Counted from the stretch's first letter, positions 24,480 to 34,163 are shown. The stretch: DNA of 64,000 bases from Mannheimia varigena (GCF_013377235.1 NZ_CP016226.1:186001-250000), one strand, 5' to 3'. Numbers and translations are program-made. The notes: generated by a model from the letters alone, not told the origin.

Positions 24480-26216
24480 TTATTTTGCGATAAATTGATT
24501 ACTTTGTTGAATCATTTGTAGGAATAATGGCAATGGTGGCCGAGAGTCCTTCTCGTGTTTACCTTCAGCATTAAAATGTTTGAATGTACCATTTCTATCT
24601 ATTTGATATTGTTCTCCATTCGGCATAATCGCTACATTCCATTTATGATTCGAGCTTGGTACCCAGAGTCGTTGGCTTTGTGTACTCAAATCTATGCCTT
24701 GTGCATAGTCACTAAGTGGGTTTTGTACGCCAAAGAATTGTCTTAGCAATGTTGGCATAATATCTAAATGGCTAGAAAGGAAATGATATTCTTTGCTTTC
24801 ACCTTGCCAGTAGAACATCATTGGTACTTGAATATGCGCTTTAGCAAAGCTATTTTCATCAGCATTGCTATTAGTAGTAATATCAGCTGTGATAATAATT
24901 AAAGTATTTTCAAGTAAGGCATTCTGGGTTAAATGCTGCCAAATTTCATCTACTTGAAGATCTAATAATTTTTCCTGCTCTTGCACTGTGTTTGCCGAGG
25001 GCATCCCTAAATCTAAATAGCTGAAGAAAGCATTTTCTAAAGAACGGCTACTTACCCAATTTTTCCACTGAGTAATTGCACCGATATTACTGTGTGCTGT
25101 TGGCAATAAAATACCTGAAAATATAGCTTGATGGTAAATGGGATCTGCAAATCCATTGTGGGAGAAGAGGCCAAGCTGATAATTATTTCTTCGTGCAATT
25201 TGAATAAGTGGCGAAGCTGTTTTATCTGCTAGAACAGAATCTAAGTATTTTCCGCTTAAGCTATAAAATAAGCTTAATGCACCTGCTGATTTTGAATCAC
25301 CACTACTATAATGATTCATAAAACGATAAGAAAGTTGATTAATTTCTGACAATCTCGGCATATTATTAGCATTAATTGCCTGTTTAGATAAGCCAGAAAG
25401 ATTGATCAATAATATATTTGTAGCAGCTTGTTTCGTTGCTACTAAATTTGATTTTGGGTAATTCAGGAAAAAGGTGTCTAATCGTCCGCTCTCTTCAATT
25501 TCTTGATTTAATTCAGCTCGGTCAATAAAACCGTGTTTTTCTAAGAAGTTTCTTGCTGTCATCGGATGAGAAAGAGGGTAATTAGCTCGTTGAGCTGTGA
25601 TTGGCCGGTAAGCACTCATATCAGCCCAAGCGTAGATGAGATGTGTAGCAGTAAAACTTATGACAAAAAATAAGGCAACATATTTCCCCCATTTTTGGCG
25701 GCTAAAACTGCGGAGTTTTTGCCAACACCAACGGGAGTACAGCATTTCAGCTAATAAAATAAGTGGCATTGGTACAAACAATAATTGCCATTTCCGTGTG
25801 AGTTCGCCTTCTTCAGGATTGACTAAAAGATCCCATACAAGCGGTGATAAATGCAGAGAAAATTGCTTAAAGACTTCTGTATCTACCAATAAAACAGTTT
25901 GACCAATAGTTGCAAGAATAACGGATAACCCACGATAAGTTCTCTCATTTTTAATTAAGAAGCTCAGTGGAAAAAGAATTAATAAAAAGGCAGCAAAAAC
26001 AACAAAACTGAAATGCCCAAATAGGCTAATGAAAAAATAGAACTTTCCAATAAATGTATTTGGCCAATCTGTATTAAAAGCGTAGCGAGATGAGATCAAT
26101 AACGCCAACACGATATTAAATAGTGCAAACCAATGTCCCCACGTAATACGTTGTGAGGTTTCTTCTCTATACTGGCGAGAGTTAGTCGGCAAAAAAGCGT
26201 GTAGGCGTTTAATCAT
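24480..26216 (-). CDS. yejM: Inner-membrane sulfatase-like regulator of LPS synthesis (YejM/PbgA/LapC)
   Basis: In E. coli this protein senses lipopolysaccharide and controls LpxC turnover through LapB; its sulfatase-like domain is not thought to be a sulfatase. 578 residues (E. coli 586): five membrane segments within about residues 25-205 (DUF3413), a basic linker, then a periplasmic alkaline-phosphatase/sulfatase fold (NILLINLSGLSKQ near 270, LFSHNGFADP near 355, LIIITADITTNS near 440). The usual metal-site nucleophile region reads LSGLSKQ without the sulfatase CxPxR motif, in line with a non-enzymatic role. It lies seven bases downstream of yejL, as in enterobacteria. Confidence 0.88.
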   Translation of the reverse strand: MIKRLHAFLPTNSRQYREETSQRITWGHWFALFNIVLALLISSRYAFNTDWPNTFIGKFYFFISLFGHFSFVVFAAFLLILFPLSFLIKNERTYRGLSVILATIGQTVLLVDTEVFKQFSLHLSPLVWDLLVNPEEGELTRKWQLLFVPMPLILLAEMLYSRWCWQKLRSFSRQKWGKYVALFFVISFTATHLIYAWADMSAYRPITAQRANYPLSHPMTARNFLEKHGFIDRAELNQEIEESGRLDTFFLNYPKSNLVATKQAATNILLINLSGLSKQAINANNMPRLSEINQLSYRFMNHYSSGDSKSAGALSLFYSLSGKYLDSVLADKTASPLIQIARRNNYQLGLFSHNGFADPIYHQAIFSGILLPTAHSNIGAITQWKNWVSSRSLENAFFSYLDLGMPSANTVQEQEKLLDLQVDEIWQHLTQNALLENTLIIITADITTNSNADENSFAKAHIQVPMMFYWQGESKEYHFLSSHLDIMPTLLRQFFGVQNPLSDYAQGIDLSTQSQRLWVPSSNHKWNVAIMPNGEQYQIDRNGTFKHFNAEGKHEKDSRPPLPLFLQMIQQSNQFIAK

Positions 26217-26223
26217 AATAGAA

Positions 26224-26445
26224 TTATTTTGATTTTAATGATTGTTTTAATGCATCTGCAAAGGCATTAGCTAAAGCTTCTCTTTGTATAGGGTTTTGAA
26301 TATTTTCGTTTAAAATATTCGTCACCATATTGCCTAACGCCATAAGAGATAAATCAACAGGTGCTTTATGCTTTTCGATTGTGGTAATTAAATCTGCCAA
26401 TAGGCTATCAAATTGTTTTGTGTGGTATTTAGATTTTGTTGCCAT
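26224..26445 (-). CDS. yejL: YejL family protein (DUF1414)
   Basis: Small soluble protein of 73 residues, conserved upstream of yejM in gamma-proteobacteria; its function is unknown. The sequence is helical and basic (ATKSKYHTKQFDSLLADLIT; LANAFADALKQSLKSK). Length and pairing with yejM match the E. coli gene (75 residues). Confidence 0.87.
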   Translation of the reverse strand: MATKSKYHTKQFDSLLADLITTIEKHKAPVDLSLMALGNMVTNILNENIQNPIQREALANAFADALKQSLKSK

Positions 26446-26650
26446 CTTTAAATAAAAAATAAATAGGGTAATTGAGAGTGAATAGTAGCATAAAAATGTG
26501 TGGAAGGTAGCGTTTAGCGATAGTTGTTTTACGATTTTTGCTAACTTTTTAGAAAAATTGACCGCTTGTACAGGGAATTAGCCATTTAGCAACTATTTTA
26601 TTCACTCATTTCGTTATTTTTCTTCTTTCTTTTTTCATAAAAAGAGCTAG

Positions 26651-26668
26651 AATGAACACTTGTTCATT
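26651..26668. promoter_or_regulatory. Palindromic operator before the acrR-type regulator gene
   Basis: AATGAACA-CT-TGTTCATT: perfect 8-base arms, 17 bases upstream of the regulator ATG and overlapping a -10-like TAGAAT (26648-26653). The form is that of a TetR-family site, so autoregulation is likely. Confidence 0.75.
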
Positions 26669-26684
26669 TAGAGCGGGAGATTAA

Positions 26685-27257
26685 ATGTCTAGGCGTATTG
26701 AGCCAAAAGAAGATATGGTGAATCGTATCATTTTGGCAACAGAAAAACTTATCGTACAAGAGGGATTGCAAAACCTTTCGATGCGTAATATCGCTAAAGA
26801 AGCCGGTATGGCTTCAGGCACATTGTATCTTTACTTTAAAACCAAGGAAGATTTATTGCATTGTTTAGCCACTAAACTATTAGAATGCTATCACAATTAT
26901 TTGTCATTTGAGTTTAGTTCAGACATAGAATTATTTCAGCAGTATCGATTATTAGTTAAAAAGAAATGGTTGTTTTTAAACGAGCGTTTAGAGCTGGTAA
27001 AACAGTTTCAAGCGTTCATCGGTATTGATGAGCTTATTCGAGAAACTATTGCAGATAATGAGTCGTTTTGGAATAAATTAATTTTTGAAGGTAAAAAGCA
27101 GAAAATTATTGCGAATTTGCCTAATGAGCTACTTTATTCGTTAAGTATTGGTACATTAGTAGATATTAAGTATCTACAAAAACTCAATCAAGAAATGAAT
27201 TTTGAAGATTATCTTGATGAAATTACATCACGTACTTGGAAAGCAATTACTTTTTAA
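26685..27257 (+). CDS. acrR: TetR-family transcriptional regulator of the RND efflux operon
   Basis: 190-residue repressor. The N-terminal helix-turn-helix spans about 10-55 (LIVQEGLQNLSMRNIAKEAG, then ASGTLYLYFKTKEDLL), the TetR family pattern. The C-terminal ligand domain is divergent. It is the first gene of a regulator / adaptor / pump operon like acrRAB of H. influenzae. A palindrome overlapping its promoter is the probable operator. The gene symbol is by position and is less certain than the family. Confidence 0.85.
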   Translation: MSRRIEPKEDMVNRIILATEKLIVQEGLQNLSMRNIAKEAGMASGTLYLYFKTKEDLLHCLATKLLECYHNYLSFEFSSDIELFQQYRLLVKKKWLFLNERLELVKQFQAFIGIDELIRETIADNESFWNKLIFEGKKQKIIANLPNELLYSLSIGTLVDIKYLQKLNQEMNFEDYLDEITSRTWKAITF

Positions 27258-27287
27258 GTTTATTTTTTAGTTATTTATGGAGAATGT

Positions 27288-28493
27288 ATGACAACTGAAA
27301 CACAGAAGCCGGGCAAAGGCAGAAAGTTTTTAATTGTGCTCACATTGTTAATTGTATTGGTTGTATTTGCTGCAATCGTAGGATTACAAAAAATTGGGGC
27401 AATGAAAAAAGCAGAAGCTGCCGCTAACATGCCTGAATCTGTTAGTGAAGTAACCGCAATGCAAGTTACTACACAAGAGTGGACTCCCGCTATTTCAGCG
27501 GTAGGTTATATCCGCCCAAATCAAGGGGCAATGTTAAGTGCTGAAACTTCAGGCGTGGTAAGCCGTGTATTGGTTACATCAGGTCAGCGTGTGAAAAAAG
27601 GCGATCTTTTAGTTGAATTTGACAGCAGTGTTGAATTAGCTAATTTGAAGGCATCAGAAGCCCAACTTTCAACAGCTAAGGCGAATTTTGAGCGTTACCG
27701 TAATTTGATTGCATCAAACAGTGCCTCAAAAGCTGAGTTTGATAATGCACAATCAACATACAATCAACTACTTGCGAATATTGAATCGTTACGTTCTATT
27801 ATCAAACGCCGTCAAATTTATGCTCCATTTAGTGGTGTAGCGGGTATTGTGAATGTTAATGTAGGTCAATATATCACAATGGGAACTGAAATTGTGCGTG
27901 TTGAAGATCAGTCTTCAATGAAAGTACGTTTTACTCTTCCTCAAACTAATGTTGAACAAGTTTCAGTTGGCCAAAAAGTAACAGCAGAAATTGATGCATT
28001 ACCAGCACAAACTTTCCCTGCTCGCATTATTGCGATTGATCCTGCGGTTGATCGTTTAACAGGTTTAATGAATATTGAAGCGGTTATTGAGGAAGGACAA
28101 GACAAATTGCTTTCAGGTATGTTTGCACGCTTAAATGTAGCGTTACCAACTCAAACGGGGCAGATTGTTGTACCACAAATTGCGGTGGCTTATACAATGT
28201 ATGGTGAAACGGTTTATGTGCTACAGCCATTATCTGAAGAAGATAAAGAGAAAGTAAATAAAATGGCTGCTCAAAACCCAAGTTTAGATGTAAACAAAAT
28301 GTACCGTGCAAAACAAGCAGAAGTAAAAACCGCTGACCGCAGAGGTAATTATTCGCAATTAGTTAAAGGTGTAAAGGCAGGTGATTTAATTGTAACGGGT
28401 GGATTACAACGCTTGAGTAATAACTCGTTGGTAAAAGTGTCTGATATTGAAGCCGTTGGTATTACCACACCAGCAAAAAACAGCAAACTTTAA
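27288..28493 (+). CDS. acrA: RND efflux periplasmic adaptor (membrane fusion protein)
   Basis: Periplasmic adaptor joining the inner-membrane pump to an outer-membrane channel. 401 residues. An N-terminal hydrophobic anchor (FLIVLTLLIVLVVFAAIVGL) lacks a lipobox, so it is held by a membrane helix. Next come the lipoyl/barrel-sandwich halves (VSRVLVTSGQRVKKGDLLVEFDS near 95-118 and RRQIYAPFSGVAGIVNVNVGQYI near 180-203) around a short coiled-coil hairpin, then a beta-barrel and membrane-proximal domain. It starts 30 bases after the regulator gene and ends 11 bases before the pump gene. Confidence 0.9.
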   Translation: MTTETQKPGKGRKFLIVLTLLIVLVVFAAIVGLQKIGAMKKAEAAANMPESVSEVTAMQVTTQEWTPAISAVGYIRPNQGAMLSAETSGVVSRVLVTSGQRVKKGDLLVEFDSSVELANLKASEAQLSTAKANFERYRNLIASNSASKAEFDNAQSTYNQLLANIESLRSIIKRRQIYAPFSGVAGIVNVNVGQYITMGTEIVRVEDQSSMKVRFTLPQTNVEQVSVGQKVTAEIDALPAQTFPARIIAIDPAVDRLTGLMNIEAVIEEGQDKLLSGMFARLNVALPTQTGQIVVPQIAVAYTMYGETVYVLQPLSEEDKEKVNKMAAQNPSLDVNKMYRAKQAEVKTADRRGNYSQLVKGVKAGDLIVTGGLQRLSNNSLVKVSDIEAVGITTPAKNSKL

Positions 28494-28504
28494 TGGAGTA
28501 GTAA

Positions 28505-31500
28505 GTGAAATTTACTGACATCTTTATTAAACGCCCTGTTTTGGCCGTTTGTATTAGCTTACTTATTACGATTTTAGGCTTACAAGCGATTGAAAAATTG
28601 CAGGTGCGTGAATATCCGGAGATGACTGTTTCTATTGTAACGGTGAGTGTAAACTATTCAGGTGCGGATGCCGGTTTAATGCAAGCCCTTGTTACCTCAC
28701 AGTTAGAAGAAGCGGTTGCTCAAGCGGATAATATCGACTATATGACTTCATCAAGCTCGCCAAGTACGACAACAGTTACGGCGAAAATGAAGTTAAATAC
28801 CGATCCGAATGCAGCACTTTCTGATATTTCTGCAAAAGTGAATGCGGTACGTTCTAATTTGCCGAGAGGCATTGATGACCCTTCTATCAGTGTTTCGACC
28901 GGTTCGAATGATGCGTTAATGTATATTCGATTTGTGTCTGATGAATTAAATACGGCACAAGTAACCGATTATCTAAATCGTGTGGTTAAACCGCAGTTCT
29001 TTACCGTAAATGGGGTATCAAGTGTTGATGTATATGGCTCAACATTCGGTTTACGTATTTGGTTAGACCCAGACAAAATGGCGAGCAATAAGCTATCAGG
29101 CTCAGCGGTTTTATCGGCATTAAGTGCTAATAATTTACAAACTGCAGCCGGTAATGCTAACGGCTATTATACGGTGTATAAAAACAAAGTTTTATCCACT
29201 ACGCCTTCTGTTCAGGAGCTAGAACAAGTCACCGTTTCAACGACACCGGATGGTAGAACGATTAAACTGAAAGATATTGCTACCGTAGAACTAGATAAAT
29301 CGAACGATATGGCTCGAGCAACGGTAAGTGGTAAAGAAGCGGTGGTTTTAGCGGTTTCAGTTGCAGCTACGGCAAACTCACTTACTGTTGCAAAAGATAT
29401 TTACCCAATGTTTGAACAGGTAGTGAGAAACTTACCGGATAGTATCCAAGGGGATATCGTTTACGATAAAACGATTGCGATTGATAGCTCAATCAATGAG
29501 GTTATTCGTACTATTTTAGAAGCAACCGTTATTGTATTGGTGGTGATTATTCTATTCTTAGGCTCACTTCGTGCAATGATTGTGCCGGTTATTACTATTC
29601 CGATTTCACTTATCGGGGCATTATTCTTGCTTCAAATGTTCGGTTTCTCAATTAATCTTCTAACTTTACTTGCGTTAGTATTAGCGATTGGCTTAGTGGT
29701 TGATGATGCGATCGTTGTACTTGAAAACGTAGAACGCCACGTTAAAGAGGGCAAAACGCCATTTGATGCAGCCATTATTGGTACACGAGAAATTGCCTTA
29801 CCAGTAATTTCAATGACGATTACGCTTGCTGCAGTATATTCCCCAATGGCATTAATGACAGGGGTAACTGGCACCCTTTTCAAAGAGTTTGCTTTAACTC
29901 TTGCCGGTGCGGTATTTATTTCAGGGATTGCGGCTCTTACACTTTCGCCGATGATGTCTAGCCGAGTGTTGAAAGAGCATAAAGAAGGTGAAGAGTCTCG
30001 CTTTGCTCGCTTTGTTCATCGTTCATTAGACAAGATGACCAGCTGTTACACCAATATGCTAAGTGCGGTAATGGCAGTTCGTGGCTTTATGCTGTTCTTT
30101 GCGGTATTGATCTTTGCAAGCCTACCGTTCTTATTTACCTCACTTTCAAGTGAAGTTGCCCCAACAGAAGATCGTGGCTTTGTAGTGGGGATCTCAAAAG
30201 GCCCATCTAACACCAACTTAGATTATACAGAAGCAGCCTTAGCTCCGTTTACTGAGGAAGTATCTAACGTCTCTGAAGTTTCATCGGTTATGACGATCTC
30301 AGGGTTCAATGGTAGTAATAGTGCATTATCGATTATCGCATTAAAAGATTGGAATGATCGTACTCGTGAGCGTGCGGAAATATCAAACGAAATTGCTGCA
30401 CTAGGTAAAAAAGTGGTTGCAATGGATGTTAATGCAATTTCTTTCCCTGAGATCTCAACAGGCGAAAATGGTTTACCGTTTTCACTTGTAATTACAACCG
30501 CAGACAGCTATGAGAAATTAGCCGTAGTTGCCTCAGAGTTCTTGAAAAAAGCACAAGCATCAGGCCAATTCTTCTTTGCAAACTTAGACCTCAAATTTGA
30601 CACAGCAACGATGAATATGAAATTCGATCGTGAAAAAATGGGTGCTTATGGTGTAACGATGCAACAGGTTAGTGGCACATTAGGAGCATTCTTATCTGGT
30701 GCAATTATTACCCGTGTTGATATTGACTCTCGTGCTTACCCAATTGTGTCGCAAGCGGTACGTAATGATCGTTTAAATCCTGAAGATTTAATGAAATACT
30801 ATGTTACGACGGCAAGTGGTGAGTCTATTCCGTTAGGTTCATTTGTAACAATGGAATTAACTACTTCGCCATCTTCATTGCCTCGTATGAGTCAGTTAAA
30901 CTCTGCAACTATTGGTGGGGTAGTATCAGGTTCTATCGGTGATGCCGTAAATTGGGCAAAAGCAGAATTGGATCGCACTTTGCCTACTGGTTATCAGTAC
31001 GATTTTAGAGGCGAGTCTCGCCAATTTATTCAAGAAGGTAATGCAATGGCAATGACATTTGCACTTGCGGTTGTGATTATCTATATTGTACTGGCAATTC
31101 AGTTTGAATCTTGGCGTGATCCTTTGGTAATCTTAGTTTCTGTACCACTTGCGGTAAGTGGTGCTTTGTTGGTGATGAACATTCCATCAGCAATGAAAGG
31201 GTTATTTATGGGCATTGCGGCAGGCACAGGCTCTAAAGATATGATGACATTTGCCAATAGTATTTGGACAGCAGGTTACACTTTAAATATCTACTCGCAA
31301 GTGGGGTTGATTACACTTGTCGGCTTAATCACCAAGCACGGTATTTTAATGTGTGAAGTGGCGAAAGAAGAGCAGTTAAACCACGGTAAATCTCGCTATG
31401 ATGCGATTGTTTATGCGGCAACGATTCGTTTACGCCCAATTATGATGACAACCGCAGCGATGATTGCAGGCTTAATTCCGCTATTATTTGCAGTAGGTGC

Positions 31501-31675
31501 AGGTGCAATTGCCCGTTTCAGTATGGGAATGGTGATTGTTTCAGGTCTTGCGATTGGTACCCTATTTACCTTATTCGTACTGCCTGTAATTTACACTTTC
31601 TTAGGTCAAGAACATAAACCGTTACGTGAATTTGACGAGGAAAAATATTTCCCAACGGTGACAAAAGAAGCTTAA
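28505..31675 (+). CDS. acrB: RND multidrug efflux pump, HAE1 family (AcrB-like)
   Basis: Proton-driven inner-membrane exporter of hydrophobic compounds. GTG start with GGAG upstream; 1056 residues. A large periplasmic loop follows TM1 (FIKRPVLAVCISLLITILG) and another follows TM7. The acidic proton-relay pair lies in TM4 (GLVVDDAIVVLENVERH, near residue 400), with the matching Lys in TM10-11 regions. Residues about 895-925, between the segments VSVPLAVSGALLVM and NIYSQVGLITLVGLITKHG, look like an extra about 30 residues compared with the short loop I expect for this subfamily. The outer-membrane channel gene is not in the window, so a TolC-like partner is encoded elsewhere. Confidence 0.9.
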   Translation: MKFTDIFIKRPVLAVCISLLITILGLQAIEKLQVREYPEMTVSIVTVSVNYSGADAGLMQALVTSQLEEAVAQADNIDYMTSSSSPSTTTVTAKMKLNTDPNAALSDISAKVNAVRSNLPRGIDDPSISVSTGSNDALMYIRFVSDELNTAQVTDYLNRVVKPQFFTVNGVSSVDVYGSTFGLRIWLDPDKMASNKLSGSAVLSALSANNLQTAAGNANGYYTVYKNKVLSTTPSVQELEQVTVSTTPDGRTIKLKDIATVELDKSNDMARATVSGKEAVVLAVSVAATANSLTVAKDIYPMFEQVVRNLPDSIQGDIVYDKTIAIDSSINEVIRTILEATVIVLVVIILFLGSLRAMIVPVITIPISLIGALFLLQMFGFSINLLTLLALVLAIGLVVDDAIVVLENVERHVKEGKTPFDAAIIGTREIALPVISMTITLAAVYSPMALMTGVTGTLFKEFALTLAGAVFISGIAALTLSPMMSSRVLKEHKEGEESRFARFVHRSLDKMTSCYTNMLSAVMAVRGFMLFFAVLIFASLPFLFTSLSSEVAPTEDRGFVVGISKGPSNTNLDYTEAALAPFTEEVSNVSEVSSVMTISGFNGSNSALSIIALKDWNDRTRERAEISNEIAALGKKVVAMDVNAISFPEISTGENGLPFSLVITTADSYEKLAVVASEFLKKAQASGQFFFANLDLKFDTATMNMKFDREKMGAYGVTMQQVSGTLGAFLSGAIITRVDIDSRAYPIVSQAVRNDRLNPEDLMKYYVTTASGESIPLGSFVTMELTTSPSSLPRMSQLNSATIGGVVSGSIGDAVNWAKAELDRTLPTGYQYDFRGESRQFIQEGNAMAMTFALAVVIIYIVLAIQFESWRDPLVILVSVPLAVSGALLVMNIPSAMKGLFMGIAAGTGSKDMMTFANSIWTAGYTLNIYSQVGLITLVGLITKHGILMCEVAKEEQLNHGKSRYDAIVYAATIRLRPIMMTTAAMIAGLIPLLFAVGAGAIARFSMGMVIVSGLAIGTLFTLFVLPVIYTFLGQEHKPLREFDEEKYFPTVTKEA

Positions 31676-31683
31676 TAAATTTC

Positions 31684-31711
31684 AAAAGGACGTAATAATA
31701 CGTCCTTTTTT
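31684..31711 (+). terminator. Intrinsic terminator of the acrRAB operon
   Basis: AAAAGGACGTA and TACGTCCTTTT around ATAA, with a T-run. A pair of uptake cores (31729-31738 and 31791-31800) follows. Confidence 0.85.
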
Positions 31712-31818
31712 ATTTTGTGTTCTTGGTGACAAGCGGTCAAAAAAGCCTAATTCTTTACGAATGGTGATTTGCAAAAAATCTTCATTTTATAACCGCTTGT
31801 TTATTTTGTTTGCAAATG

Positions 31819-31834
31819 ACGAAAACGTTTACGT
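31819..31834. promoter_or_regulatory. PurR operator upstream of guaB
   Basis: ACGAAAACGTTTACGT, a close match to the 16-base PurR consensus ACGCAAACGTTTGCGT. It lies just upstream of the guaB -35 element, so purine repression of GMP synthesis is expected. Confidence 0.8.
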
Positions 31835-31840
31835 AATGGA

Positions 31841-31869
31841 TTTACAAACAGCCATTTTATCTGTATAAT
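31841..31869 (+). promoter_or_regulatory. guaB promoter
   Basis: -35 TTTACA (31841-31846) and -10 TATAAT (31864-31869) with a 17-base spacer, about 60 bases upstream of the guaB start. Confidence 0.8.
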
Positions 31870-31928
31870 CCGCACGCAATTTTCCAATACAGTTTTTTAA
31901 CTTTAATCATTTTTAAGGAATTATTGCA

Positions 31929-33392
31929 ATGTTACGTATCAAACAAGAAGCTCTCACTTTTGATGATGTTCTTCTAGTCCCTGCACATTCAACAGTGCTT
32001 CCAAACACAGCCGATCTTTCAACTCAATTAACTAAAACTATTCGTTTGAACATCCCAATGTTATCTGCGGCGATGGATACGGTAACTGAAACCAAATTAG
32101 CGATCTCACTTGCTCAAGAGGGTGGTATCGGTTTTATCCATAAAAATATGTCAATTGAACGCCAAGCTGATCGTGTGCGTAAAGTGAAAAAATTTGAAAG
32201 CGGTATTGTGTCTGAACCAGTAACGGTTTCACCCGATATTACTTTGGCACAATTAGCGGATATCGTGAAACAAAACGGTTTTGCGGGCTATCCGGTGGTG
32301 GATGAACGCCAAAATTTAGTGGGCATTATTACTGGTCGTGATACTCGTTTCGTTAGCGATTTAAGCAAAACTGTACGTGAATTTATGACGCCAAAAGAGC
32401 GTTTAGTCACGGTTAAAGAAAATGCCTCCCGTGAGGAAATTTTCCACTTAATGCACGAACACCGTGTAGAAAAAGTATTAGTTGTGAGCGATGATTTCAA
32501 ACTAAAAGGAATGATCACGCTCAAAGACTACCAAAAAGCCGAAAGCAAACCGAATGCGTGTAAAGATGAGTTTGGTCGTTTACGCGTTGGGGCGGCAGTG
32601 GGTGCTGGTCCGGGCAATGAAGAGCGTATCGATGCGTTGGTGAAAGCTGGTGTAGATGTGTTATTGATTGATAGTTCTCATGGCCATTCTGAAGGTGTAT
32701 TGCAACGTGTGCGTGAAACCCGTGCGAAATACCCGAATTTACCGATTGTGGCAGGTAACATTGCCACCGCCGAAGGGGCGATTGCTTTGGCAGATGCTGG
32801 AGCAAGTGCGGTGAAAGTGGGGATCGGGCCGGGTTCGATTTGTACCACTCGTATCGTAACAGGCGTGGGCGTGCCGCAAATCACTGCGATTGCTGAAGCA
32901 GCAGAAGCCTTAAAAGATCGTGGCATTCCAGTAATTGCCGACGGCGGTATCCGCTACTCAGGCGATATTTCTAAAGCGATTGCAGCAGGGGCAAACTGCG
33001 TAATGGTCGGCTCAATGTTTGCCGGTACGGAAGAAGCACCGGGCGAAATCGAACTTTACCAAGGCAGAGCATTTAAATCTTACCGAGGAATGGGATCACT
33101 AGGGGCAATGAGCAAAGGCTCGTCAGACCGTTATTTCCAATCAGATAATGCGGCTGATAAATTAGTGCCGGAAGGTATTGAAGGGCGTATTCCATACAAA
33201 GGCTTGTTAAAAGAAATTATCCACCAACAAATGGGTGGCTTACGTTCTTGTATGGGCTTAACCGGTTGTGCGACGATTGAAGAATTACGCACCAAAGCCC
33301 AATTCGTACGTATTAGTGGTGCCGGAATTAAAGAATCACACGTTCATGATGTGACTATTACCAAAGAAGCACCAAACTACCGTATGGGCTAA
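31929..33392 (+). CDS. guaB: Inosine-5'-monophosphate dehydrogenase
   Basis: Oxidises IMP to XMP with NAD, the committed step of guanine nucleotide synthesis. 487 residues. A TIM barrel is interrupted by two CBS domains (about 93-205). The catalytic cysteine is C305 in GIGPGSICTTRIVTG, and the mobile flap region carries YRGMGSLGAM. A PurR site and a strong promoter stand upstream. In E. coli guaA follows directly; here a phosphatase gene and a small lipoprotein gene separate guaB from guaA, so the two are probably transcribed apart. A Haemophilus-like AAGTGCGGT at about 32804 is encoded by Ser-Ala-Val codons and may be chance. Confidence 0.97.
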   Translation: MLRIKQEALTFDDVLLVPAHSTVLPNTADLSTQLTKTIRLNIPMLSAAMDTVTETKLAISLAQEGGIGFIHKNMSIERQADRVRKVKKFESGIVSEPVTVSPDITLAQLADIVKQNGFAGYPVVDERQNLVGIITGRDTRFVSDLSKTVREFMTPKERLVTVKENASREEIFHLMHEHRVEKVLVVSDDFKLKGMITLKDYQKAESKPNACKDEFGRLRVGAAVGAGPGNEERIDALVKAGVDVLLIDSSHGHSEGVLQRVRETRAKYPNLPIVAGNIATAEGAIALADAGASAVKVGIGPGSICTTRIVTGVGVPQITAIAEAAEALKDRGIPVIADGGIRYSGDISKAIAAGANCVMVGSMFAGTEEAPGEIELYQGRAFKSYRGMGSLGAMSKGSSDRYFQSDNAADKLVPEGIEGRIPYKGLLKEIIHQQMGGLRSCMGLTGCATIEELRTKAQFVRISGAGIKESHVHDVTITKEAPNYRMG

Positions 33393-33395
33393 TGT

Positions 33396-33420
33396 TGTAG
33401 GGGCGAATTATATTCGCCCC
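33396..33420. repeat. GTAGGG-type hairpin after guaB
   Basis: GTAG is followed by a perfect 9-bp palindrome, GGGGCGAAT and ATTCGCCCC, with a TAT loop, four bases after the guaB stop. No T-run follows. Related units are the pair in ttrC and a degenerate copy at 54831-54854. Confidence 0.75.
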
Positions 33421-33488
33421 AAATGATATTGTTATTGCAAATTTTTGCTGAAATTTAACCGCTTGCAAACAGGTACTAAGGATAAAAT

Positions 33489-34163
33489 ATGCTCCAAGCC
33501 ATTATTTTTGATATGGACGGTGTAATTGTTGATACCGAATATCTTGAATTTTCATTGCAAAAGCAGTTTATTGAGGATATTAAAGAACATAACCGCCCGA
33601 TCACCTTGGAACAACAGTCCGAAGTGGTAGGGAAATGTTTAAAAGAAATTCCGGTGATTGTGCAAAAATTAAGTGAATCCAGCTTGCCGATTGAAGAAAT
33701 CCGCAGTCGCTACTATGCCTTTTTCCAAAACTTATTTAGTACGGTAGATTTCCGCGCGATTTTCCGAGCCGATATTCAACAGATTATCCGCTTTGCCAAG
33801 CAAAATAATATCAAATTGGCGGTTGCGTCCTCATCGGCAAAATCGCATATCGACAATATTTTAACTGTCTGTGGCATTAAAGATGAATTTGATTTTATCG
33901 TCAGCGGCGAGCAGTTTGAACACAGCAAACCTGACCCAACCATTTACCGCTACACCTGCGAAAAATTAGGTGTGAACCCTGAAAATGCCGTGGCGATTGA
34001 AGACTCTTACTACGGAATGCAGTCTGCCAAAACCGCAGGCTTAACGGTTATCGGCTATGAAGAAAAACGAATGCTGATTGATCAAAGTTTAGCGGATTAT
34101 ATGGGGAAAGATATGGTGGAAATTTTGGAGCTTATCCAAGCACGCTATAATCACGCCAAATAA
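33489..34163 (+). CDS. HAD-family phosphatase, beta-phosphoglucomutase-like
   Basis: 224-residue haloacid dehalogenase-type hydrolase of the subfamily with an alpha-helical cap after motif I. Motif I is FDMDGVIVDTE (residues 7-17, nucleophile D8 and acid D10), motif II is the Ser in VASSSAKSHI, motif III is the Lys in HSKPDP, and motif IV is AIEDSYYGM. The substrate is probably a sugar phosphate or a similar small phosphate ester, but cannot be read from sequence. It lies between guaB and guaA, which hints at, but does not show, a link to nucleotide metabolism. A hairpin array occupies the region after it. Confidence 0.85.
   Translation: MLQAIIFDMDGVIVDTEYLEFSLQKQFIEDIKEHNRPITLEQQSEVVGKCLKEIPVIVQKLSESSLPIEEIRSRYYAFFQNLFSTVDFRAIFRADIQQIIRFAKQNNIKLAVASSSAKSHIDNILTVCGIKDEFDFIVSGEQFEHSKPDPTIYRYTCEKLGVNPENAVAIEDSYYGMQSAKTAGLTVIGYEEKRMLIDQSLADYMGKDMVEILELIQARYNHAK

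Noticed and set aside
30061..30069. AAGTGCGGT in acrB, and a second at about 32804 in guaB, as Haemophilus-type uptake signals
   Set aside because: Both are in-frame Ser-Ala-Val codons without the flanking A/T blocks, so chance is enough to explain them.
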